Source: an uncultured Rhodanobacteraceae bacterium (lineage in GTDB: Bacteria; Pseudomonadota; Gammaproteobacteria; Xanthomonadales; SZUA-5). From it: a DNA stretch of 48,738 bases. The stretch lies in NCBI GenBank assembly GCA_937928755.1, contig CALEZI010000001.1:1-48738 (forward strand), given 5' to 3'. Under the pieces are notes generated by a model. It had not been told where the DNA came from and ran no database searches. It worked only from the letters and a program-made list of their open reading frames with translations. The position numbers were made by a program, and so were the translations under genes. Of the stretch, positions 33,983 through 40,801 are shown piece by piece (the stretch's first letter is position 1; every line of letters begins with the position of its first letter).

Positions 33983-35836
33983 CTACAACGCGGGCTGGTC
34001 GCCATAGTGGCGCCGGCTGAACTCGCGGGCGAAGCCGAGCAAGTCGGCCAGCGTGGCGACTGGACTCACCAGCCAGCCTTGCTCCTTCTGCGCGCGATCG
34101 AGCCAGACGTAGGCGCTCCGCAGGTAGCGCGAACCCGACGGAGCACGCTGCCATTCGCCGGGGATGTTGAGTGCCAGCGTGCCGCCGCCCGCGGCCTGCT
34201 TGAGCGCGGTGGCGCAGACCTCGAAGCCGCTGGTGCCGCGCTCGTCCGGCGTATCGAACATGGTCGACGCGCCGTCGTCGGAGACCACCAGGATGTGCGT
34301 CGGCCGCTTCAGCTTCACCCGCGCCGCGTGGGTCTCGCGCAATGTCGGCAGCGGAAACTGGGTGCCGCCGCCGTAATAACCGGTGAGCACGCGCAGGCAG
34401 TCGTCGGCCGAGCGCACGAAGCCCTTGGTCGTGGTGACCTCCTTGCGGCTGGCCCACAGCGTGACCTGTACCGCCGCGCCGGCGCGTAGTGCCGACAGGC
34501 AGATCACCGCGCCGGCCAGCGCCGGCCAGGACAGACGTGAACGCGGATCGGGCATCGAGCCGGAACTGTCGACATAGAGGTCAAGATCCAGCGGCCGGCG
34601 CGCGCTCTCTGTGCCGGGTTGCGTGCCGAAGCGCCGCTGCACCGTGGTCAAACCGGGAATCGGCACTGGACACAGCACCAGGCTTTCGCGCCAGTCGATG
34701 GCTTCGAGCGCATCTCCCGCTTCCCAGGGGTCGAGTCCCTCCGGCAGCGGATCCTCGCTTTGCAGCGCTGGCAGGCTCGGGAACGGCACCAGATAAGGTC
34801 GCGCGCGCTCGGCGTAATAGCGCATCGCCGCCTGTTGCTGGTCCAGCTTGAGGCCAGCGAGGCGCAGCAACTCGCCATACTGATAAGGGTCGCGCGCCTG
34901 GCCAGCGCCGCCAGACTGCCCACCCGGTTCGGCTGCTGCACTGGGTGCCTGCGGCGCTTCGGCGGTGTCTTCCAGTGCCGGATGCTGCGGCGCCTGGCGC
35001 TCTTCGGCTTCCATTGCGGTCATGCCTTCAGGCTGTCCGCCCTGGCCGGCATCCTTGGTGTCCATCAGCGCCTGCAGGCGCTCGCCGGCCTTGGCATCTT
35101 CAAGCAGGTAGGGCAGCACCAGCACCGCAAAGCGCGCGCCTCCTTCGAGCCAGTGGCGCGCGTAATGGCGCACCAGGCGTGCCGCCAGACGCGCATCGAC
35201 CTCGATTGCCGCGTCGCTGATCAGCCCGGAGTCGGGAGTCTGTGTGGTGGTGCGCGCCACCGCGTCCGCGGCAGCGGCGCCCTCGGCGTCGACCAGCGAA
35301 CGCCCGCAAAGATCGCCACGCTCCATGCCCCAGAGCAACTCGTAGATGCGCAGATACAGTGTCCACAGCTTGCTCGGCTGGCCGCGCTGGTTGCCCTTCA
35401 CCACGGCCTGCATCAGCGCCGGCATGCGCAGCCCGGCGCTGCGCATCAGGCGGTCGTTGATCAGTAGATCGGTGTACAGGTTGGCGATCATTGGCGCGTG
35501 CTGGGCGACCGTCGGCAGCGCCGGCAGCATGCGCGCCAGCGAGCGCGTGTGATCGCTGATCGATGCCGGCGCGTAGACGTGATGACCGATCTCGTGGGCA
35601 AGTACCTCGACTGCGTAATCCTCGATGCCCAGTTGCCGCACCTGTTCGAGGTCGATGACCACGGTCTGATCGACCAGCCGGATCATCGCAAAACTGCCGA
35701 CAAGGCCCTCGTTTTTCGCCGCCGCGCTGGTTTCCAGCAGCAGCGGCGGCTTCAGCCGGGTGTAGGCGCTCCATGCCGCAAGCGCGGCGGGGAATGCCGC
35801 CGACCAGCGCTCGGCGAGAGTCGGCTCAGGCGTCAT
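33983..35836 (-). CDS. HEXXH metallopeptidase-vWA protein of the MoxR operon
   Basis: A 617-aa soluble protein. The N-terminal third has a zinc-peptidase motif HEIGHH (81-86). A linker (about 260-310) is Ala/Pro/Gly/Gln-rich. The C-terminal domain is a von Willebrand A domain with a complete MIDAS: D423-x-S425-x-S427, T492 (GGGTQF) and D520. The combination of an N-terminal putative metallopeptidase and a C-terminal vWA resembles DUF2201-type proteins and the vWA partners of MoxR ATPases. It also resembles CobT of cobaltochelatase, but no cobN is near. It follows the unknown gene by 3 bp and is the third gene of the operon. The role is inferred as a client-binding or proteolytic arm of a MoxR machine. 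Confidence 0.82.
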   Translation of the reverse strand: MTPEPTLAERWSAAFPAALAAWSAYTRLKPPLLLETSAAAKNEGLVGSFAMIRLVDQTVVIDLEQVRQLGIEDYAVEVLAHEIGHHVYAPASISDHTRSLARMLPALPTVAQHAPMIANLYTDLLINDRLMRSAGLRMPALMQAVVKGNQRGQPSKLWTLYLRIYELLWGMERGDLCGRSLVDAEGAAAADAVARTTTQTPDSGLISDAAIEVDARLAARLVRHYARHWLEGGARFAVLVLPYLLEDAKAGERLQALMDTKDAGQGGQPEGMTAMEAEERQAPQHPALEDTAEAPQAPSAAAEPGGQSGGAGQARDPYQYGELLRLAGLKLDQQQAAMRYYAERARPYLVPFPSLPALQSEDPLPEGLDPWEAGDALEAIDWRESLVLCPVPIPGLTTVQRRFGTQPGTESARRPLDLDLYVDSSGSMPDPRSRLSWPALAGAVICLSALRAGAAVQVTLWASRKEVTTTKGFVRSADDCLRVLTGYYGGGTQFPLPTLRETHAARVKLKRPTHILVVSDDGASTMFDTPDERGTSGFEVCATALKQAAGGGTLALNIPGEWQRAPSGSRYLRSAYVWLDRAQKEQGWLVSPVATLADLLGFAREFSRRHYGDQPAL

Positions 35837-35839
35837 GTT

Positions 35840-36832
35840 TCACGGCAGCGCCAGCACGGTCGCGCTGTGCGACCACGCGTGCGTCACCACCAGCAGGTTG
35901 TCGCTGCAGGCGCAACTGGCGATGGCGCCGTGCGCGGTGAAATCGAAGCGCTTGCGCGGGCTGATCAGAACACCGACGTCGACGCGCCAGCCTTCCGGCA
36001 ATACCCACGCCGCCGCCAACTTGCCGTCGCTGTGCGGCTGGACGTTGGCGCCGTAAGCATCGGCATGCACGGAATAGCGCTGGCCACCCGAATGCAGCAG
36101 TAGTTCGCCATTGAGCGTGCCGACGACCGGCGGCTCGGCGAAGCGGCCACCGAATCCAACAAATGCGCCGACTTGCGCGGCAACCCGCGGCGCCTTGGCG
36201 GGGGGCAGGTCCGGCCGGTACCAGCGATCGATGGTCATGCTCAGCAGCATCTGATCCTGCCAGTCCGCCAGATTCATGCCCAGTGCGAGCGCCAGCAATT
36301 CGCGATCGAGCGAGCGTGCGCGCTCCAGCGCGCTCTCGCGGTAGTGCGCCAGCCCATGACGCCAGGCTGCGACCTGCCCGGCATGCAGCAATTCGTCGGT
36401 GCTGCGGGCGCGACGAGCGACATTGCCCAGCGTCGCCAGCCAGTCGCTGCCGCCGCCATGCGTCGACCAATGCACCAGCGCATTGGCGACGGCCGCAGCC
36501 AGCGCACCCGGTTGCCGCGCGAACAGAGCGGGCGCGTTGTCGGCGAGTAGTTTCCAGCCATCGACGATTCCGGTCGCACGCGCGCCCGGACCAATCCAGC
36601 GCTGGCCGAGCAAGCTCAACCCGAGGTCGTACAGGGTGTCGACCAGCGCCGGCACCGCGGCGCTGTCGACGACCGCAAGCTTGCCGACGATGGCATCCAG
36701 CGGGCCGCTCAGGAGTTCGCTGAAAGCCGCCGCATCGACGCCCGGATAACGCTGCTGGGCGACGGCGAAGCGTCGGTTGTACTCGGCGCGTCCGCCGCGC
36801 AGGACATCGGCGAGGGCGGGAGTCAGGGGCAT
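35840..36832 (-). CDS. Unknown middle protein of MoxR-vWA operon
   Basis: A 330-aa protein, not recognised. Residues 1 to about 215 look all-helical, with no signal peptide. From about 235 on the sequence turns beta-rich with short repeated motifs (VGTLNGELLLHSGGQRYSV; CSDNLLVVTHAWSHSATVLA), like one or two propeller blades. MoxR-vWA loci described in the literature often include such a third, fast-evolving component. The start is the ATG before PLTPALADV; upstream frames run through an inverted-array repeat. Three bases separate its stop from the vWA gene start. Confidence 0.75.
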   Translation of the reverse strand: MPLTPALADVLRGGRAEYNRRFAVAQQRYPGVDAAAFSELLSGPLDAIVGKLAVVDSAAVPALVDTLYDLGLSLLGQRWIGPGARATGIVDGWKLLADNAPALFARQPGALAAAVANALVHWSTHGGGSDWLATLGNVARRARSTDELLHAGQVAAWRHGLAHYRESALERARSLDRELLALALGMNLADWQDQMLLSMTIDRWYRPDLPPAKAPRVAAQVGAFVGFGGRFAEPPVVGTLNGELLLHSGGQRYSVHADAYGANVQPHSDGKLAAAWVLPEGWRVDVGVLISPRKRFDFTAHGAIASCACSDNLLVVTHAWSHSATVLALP

Positions 36833-36870
36833 GGCGACGGGCCCTTGTATGTGCGGGGGAGCGGATCTGG

Positions 36871-36970
36871 AGGGCACGAGGGCATGAGGGCACGAGGGCA
36901 CGTGAGAGCGACCGCCGTTTCGCTCCTGCCCTTTTCGTGCCCTCGTGCCCTCATGCCCTCGTGCCCTCGT
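36871..36970. repeat. Inverted arrays of an 8-bp unit (gggcacga)
   Basis: The left arm (36871-36903) holds four units gggcacga/gggcatga. The right arm (36935-36970) is the same array in complement, including the matching variant (ccctcatg). The core is about 30 bp. It lies inside the operon, between the MoxR gene and the unknown gene, and could fold in the mRNA. Confidence 0.8.
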
Positions 36971-36974
36971 TCCA

Positions 36975-38549
36975 TCACCCCTGCACCAGCCAATGCAAAT
37001 AGTTGGTATAGCGCTGATGCAGCGATTTCAGCAGCAGCAAATCGTCGTGCAGCGGCCCGTAGATCTTGCCGCCCTTGCCGATGTCGGTGATCTGGCGTTC
37101 GATTCTGGCGAGGCGCTTGCGCACCTCGGGTTCCTCGACGCCGTCGAGTCCGGCGCGCAGCTCGCTGGCGAGGTCCGCGACTGGATCCTTGCGATCGAGG
37201 TCGAGGCGGTCGTACTCCTTGCAACTGGCATCGAACAGATGGCGCAGCCAGCCGATGCGGTCGCTGCGGAAGCCGGTGCTGCTGGCGGCCTGGAAAAACG
37301 GCGACTCCAGGTCCGGCTTGAGTTTGTCGTTGAGCACGAACGGCAGCACCTGGCGCAGATCGTCGAGATGCACCTCGTCGGCACCGCGGAAATAAGCCAT
37401 CGCCTTGGCGTAGCTCATCAGTGTCATCAGGTTGCGCACCGACAAACCGTTCTTCGTATGGCAGCCGAGGTCCTTGAGCCGGTCGCGTCCGTCGTCCTGC
37501 GCGGTCAGCCAGTTCCAGTCGGTTGCCGCCAGCCGCGCCGTGTCCTTGCTCTTGTATTCGAACTGGTCGCCGGCGACGTCCATGTACTCGAACTGGCTGG
37601 CGAAGAACTCCAGGCGCCGGCGCACCGGCGGCGGCAGCGGCACGCCGCGGACTTCCCGCGCCATGCGCTTCATTTCGTCCTCGGAGAAGATGATCTCGCG
37701 CGGCACGAATTCTTCCGGGCGTGCGTCCTCTTCGATACGCGTCAACAACTCACCGAGGAAACGCGGATTGAATGCGAGTGCCTGCACGATCACATCGATG
37801 CGATCGCGCAGCGCCTCGATGACCTGATAAGTGCCGCCACCCTGATCGTCGTTGGCGGTGAGATACCAGGCCGCCGGTGGGCATTCGTAGATCTGATCGA
37901 ACTGTTCCGCGTAGTTGTCGCCCATCAGCGTCAGCAACGCGCTTTGCGTGCGCGTCGGGATGCGGTTGTACTCGTCGATGATCTTGACCCGCATCGACAG
38001 CCACGAGCGCCACGCCACGCGCACCTTGGCCACGCTGTCGGCGTTGATCAGGTCCGACGGCAGCGGCTGGCCGAGCAGGTCGGCCACGGTCATCTGTGGT
38101 TGTCCGCGCTGCATGCCACGCCGCACTTCGCGCACCGGATATCCGGCAAGCACGCCCATCAACACCGCGCTGGCGGTCTTGCCGCGCCCCGGCCCGCCGA
38201 TGAACAGGCATTTGCGTTGGGTGGCGAAGGTCAGCAGCGGCAACAGCACGAAGCTCGAATAGCTCTGCGCCGACGGCAAGGTCAGGCGCGCCTTGCGATC
38301 GCCGAGCAGATACTGCAACGGCGGGCCGTCGAGGTACTCGATGTCGTAGTGCGGCGAGATGATCGCGGTGTTCACGATCCAGAAGTAAGCTTGGCGCAGC
38401 TTCTCGTCGAGCGGCAGCGCCGTGGTCGTCGTGGCCGCCACCGCATCCGCCGGCCCGCGATAGAGATCCGCCACGTCGAAGCGCTTCGGCGCATGCGTCG
38501 GCTTGGGATTGGTCGGCGCCGCCGACAGGCGCTGGAACAGGCTAAGCAT
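36975..38549 (-). CDS. MoxR-type AAA+ ATPase
   Basis: A 524-aa AAA+ ATPase. Walker A GGPGRGKT (118-125), Walker B KIIDEYNRIP (189-198), a sensor-1 asparagine in LTANDD, and C-terminal lid helices. It is longer than typical MoxR (about 330 aa) because of an N-terminal extension of about 110 residues and a C-terminal extension of about 150 residues. MoxR ATPases act as chaperones with vWA proteins, such as the one two genes downstream. The start is MLSLFQRL at 38549. The three genes run AAA, unknown, vWA on the minus strand; the first gap is 142 bp and holds a repeat. Confidence 0.88.
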   Translation of the reverse strand: MLSLFQRLSAAPTNPKPTHAPKRFDVADLYRGPADAVAATTTTALPLDEKLRQAYFWIVNTAIISPHYDIEYLDGPPLQYLLGDRKARLTLPSAQSYSSFVLLPLLTFATQRKCLFIGGPGRGKTASAVLMGVLAGYPVREVRRGMQRGQPQMTVADLLGQPLPSDLINADSVAKVRVAWRSWLSMRVKIIDEYNRIPTRTQSALLTLMGDNYAEQFDQIYECPPAAWYLTANDDQGGGTYQVIEALRDRIDVIVQALAFNPRFLGELLTRIEEDARPEEFVPREIIFSEDEMKRMAREVRGVPLPPPVRRRLEFFASQFEYMDVAGDQFEYKSKDTARLAATDWNWLTAQDDGRDRLKDLGCHTKNGLSVRNLMTLMSYAKAMAYFRGADEVHLDDLRQVLPFVLNDKLKPDLESPFFQAASSTGFRSDRIGWLRHLFDASCKEYDRLDLDRKDPVADLASELRAGLDGVEEPEVRKRLARIERQITDIGKGGKIYGPLHDDLLLLKSLHQRYTNYLHWLVQG

Positions 38550-38608
38550 GGGCGAAATCCGCAATGGCCGCGCGAGCACTATGCCATGGAGTGCGCGTAG
38601 TTACAGGC

Positions 38609-39712
38609 TCAGACCACCAGCTTGCGACCGGCCTCGTGCAGGCGTTCGGACAACTGGCGCAGCAGCTTGAGGGTCTGCTCCGGATGCTCGGCGATCACGT
38701 GGGCGAAATTGTCGGCGGTCACCAGACGCAGTTCCGAGTCGCGGCTGGCCACCACCGTCGCCGAGCGCGGCAACTCCAGCAACAAGGCCATTTCACCAAC
38801 CCAGGCGCCGGGGCCGAGTCTTGCCAGCGTGTGTTCGACGCCGTCATCGCCGCGTTTGCGCACTTCAAGCTCGCCGCTTTCGATGACGTAGGCGCGGTCC
38901 GCCAGCTCACCCTCACGCAGCACCACAGAACCGGCGACGAAGCGACTGTAGCCGCAGTTGGAGAAAATGCACTGGTAGCGTTCAGTGTGATAGAGCTTGG
39001 CGCACCCGCTCGATGGCCGCTCACCGGCAAAGCGCCCATGCAGCCAGACCGCGACGGCGGCGCCGATCAGCGGCGCGACGATGTACAACCACTGATGGGT
39101 GTAGATCGATGCCAGCAAGGCAGGCGCGACGCTGCGTGCCGGATTCAGACTGGTCCCGGATACCGGCGCCTCGATGAATACCAGCGTGGCGACCAGGGTG
39201 CCCGCCAGCACCGGGGTATAGCGCGCGAAGCGCGGATTGTTGACGCAGAACAGGATCAGCCCGACCAGGGCTGCGGTGATTGTTATCTCGGCCACGAAGG
39301 CGTGCGTGGCGGAATAGCCAGCGCCGGGCAAGGTGATCCCGAACTGCACGCCTGCAACCGCCTCGGTGGCCAGCAGCGCGGCAACACCGACGCCGAGCAG
39401 CGCGCCGGCGATCTGCGCCAGCACATAACAGACGGCGTCACGGGTTGCGATATTGCCCTTCAACCAGAACGCCAGTGTCACTGCAGGGTTCAAGTGCCCG
39501 CCGCTGCGCTGACCCAGTGGCGAAACCACCACCAGGGTCGCGCCGCCGGCAAACATGATGCCGGTCAGCAGTCGACGCAGATCCGGCGACTCGATCAATC
39601 CCGGCATCGGCGACACCTCGGCCCACATCAGCGCGATCGCGCCAACGCCGATCAGCATCATCAGGGCGGTCCCTGCAACTTCGGCCAGGTATTCCGGCAA
39701 ATGGTTCGGCAT
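38609..39712 (-). CDS. Aquaporin fused to cyclic-nucleotide-binding domain
   Basis: A 367-aa protein. Residues 1-230 are a MIP/aquaporin with six hydrophobic segments and both pore motifs, HLNPAV (75-77) and SLNPAR (190-192). A short Cys/His-rich tail follows (C237, C248, C253), as in some bacterial aquaporins. Residues 255-365 are a CRP/cNMP-binding fold with an intact phosphate-binding cassette (GEMALLLELPRSATVVA, 306-322). There is no frameshift between the parts. The ATG at 39712 has AGGA seven bases upstream and is preferred over the one at 39718. It should be a water or small-solute channel whose activity could respond to cAMP/cGMP or a related ligand. It lies 59 bp upstream of the MoxR gene on the same strand. 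Confidence 0.85.
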   Translation of the reverse strand: MPNHLPEYLAEVAGTALMMLIGVGAIALMWAEVSPMPGLIESPDLRRLLTGIMFAGGATLVVVSPLGQRSGGHLNPAVTLAFWLKGNIATRDAVCYVLAQIAGALLGVGVAALLATEAVAGVQFGITLPGAGYSATHAFVAEITITAALVGLILFCVNNPRFARYTPVLAGTLVATLVFIEAPVSGTSLNPARSVAPALLASIYTHQWLYIVAPLIGAAVAVWLHGRFAGERPSSGCAKLYHTERYQCIFSNCGYSRFVAGSVVLREGELADRAYVIESGELEVRKRGDDGVEHTLARLGPGAWVGEMALLLELPRSATVVASRDSELRLVTADNFAHVIAEHPEQTLKLLRQLSERLHEAGRKLVV

Positions 39713-39840
39713 CGACATGTCCTGGCCGAGTTTCGGGCCAGATCTCCTGGCCAGATTCCACGGCGGCTGAGCGTCTCTGGAGAGTTGTCCGATTTCCGTT
39801 TCCGGAAATGCGCACTGGCCATGAAACAAGACCGCTGGAC

Positions 39841-39939
39841 GTAGGCCGCGTGTGCGCGGCTTCATCCCGCTCACCGGCGCTTCTGTCGCGGATGCGAGTG
39901 AAGGCGCCGGTGAGCCGCTGCGCGGCACACTCGGCCTAC
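39841..39939. repeat. Long hairpin element (gtaggccg family)
   Basis: The ends gtaggccg and cggcctac are exact complements. A second inner pair, tcaccggcgc (39871-39880) and gcgccggtga (39904-39913), extends the hairpin. It is a 99-base palindromic intergenic element between the SDR and aquaporin genes, like the element at 3906-3982 in design but not in sequence. Confidence 0.8.
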
Positions 39940-39967
39940 GATCGTGGCTGGAGGTCTCCCGGTGCGC

Positions 39968-40774
39968 TCAGCCGCCGTCGGCGAACTCCGGGTACAGGGT
40001 CATGCCGCCGCAGGCAAAGATGGTCTGCCCGTTGACGTAGTCGGAATCGTCGGAGGCCAGCCACACCGCTACCTTGCCGATATCCGACGGCTTGCCGATG
40101 CGGCCATACGGAATCAGCTTGAGCAGGGCGTTGAGCGCTTCGGGGGTATCCCAGGCCGCCCGGTTGATCGGTGTCTGGATGGCGCCCGGACCGATCGAGT
40201 TGACGCGTACCTTCAGCGGCGCAAGTTCCTGCGACAGGCTCTGCATGAAGAGCTTCACGCCGCCTTTGGATGCCGCGTAGTTGACGTGACCCGCCCACGG
40301 AATCACTTCATGCACCGACGACATGCAAATGATCTTGCCGGCGGCGACCGAAACGCCTTCCAGCGGGCCGTTCTTCACCATGTTCCTGGCCGCCAGGCGC
40401 GAACACAGGAACATTCCGGTGAGGTTGATGTTCATGACCTTGTTCCACTGTTCCAGGGTCATGTCGACAAACGCCGCGTCCTGCTGCAACCCGGCATTGT
40501 TGACCAGGATGTCGATGCGGCCGAACTCGCGCAACATCTCGTCGAACATCGCCTCCACTTGCGACTCGTCCGACACGTCGGCCTTGATCGCGATGGCATG
40601 ACCACCGGCCGCCTTGATCTCGTCGACCACCTTCGCCGCTCCCGCGGCACTCGAAGCGTAATTGACGACCACATCGGCGCCGGCGTTGGCGAGCGCCAGC
40701 GCAACGCCGGCGCCGATGCCGGAACTGGCGCCAGTCACCAGCGCCTTCTGACCCTTCAGGGGTTGATAACTCAT
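39968..40774 (-). CDS. SDR family dehydrogenase (glucose 1-dehydrogenase-like)
   Basis: A 268-aa classical short-chain dehydrogenase. The cofactor loop is TGASSGIG (14-21), followed by NNAG, a catalytic serine in MSSVHE, and YAASKGG with Tyr and Lys. The closest remembered relatives are bacterial glucose 1-dehydrogenases. AAGGAG lies six bases before the ATG. It follows the GH63-like gene by 27 bp, so the two are likely an operon. With the nearby sugar kinase the locus fits glucose handling, but substrate use is inferred. Confidence 0.85.
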   Translation of the reverse strand: MSYQPLKGQKALVTGASSGIGAGVALALANAGADVVVNYASSAAGAAKVVDEIKAAGGHAIAIKADVSDESQVEAMFDEMLREFGRIDILVNNAGLQQDAAFVDMTLEQWNKVMNINLTGMFLCSRLAARNMVKNGPLEGVSVAAGKIICMSSVHEVIPWAGHVNYAASKGGVKLFMQSLSQELAPLKVRVNSIGPGAIQTPINRAAWDTPEALNALLKLIPYGRIGKPSDIGKVAVWLASDDSDYVNGQTIFACGGMTLYPEFADGG

Positions 40775-40801
40775 CTTGATCTCCTTGCCGAAAGGCTGAA
40801 T

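Noticed and set aside
33983..38549. Cobaltochelatase CobS/CobT pair
   Set aside because: No CobN and no cobalamin genes are present; the vWA protein has an HEXXH peptidase motif and a third protein is interposed.
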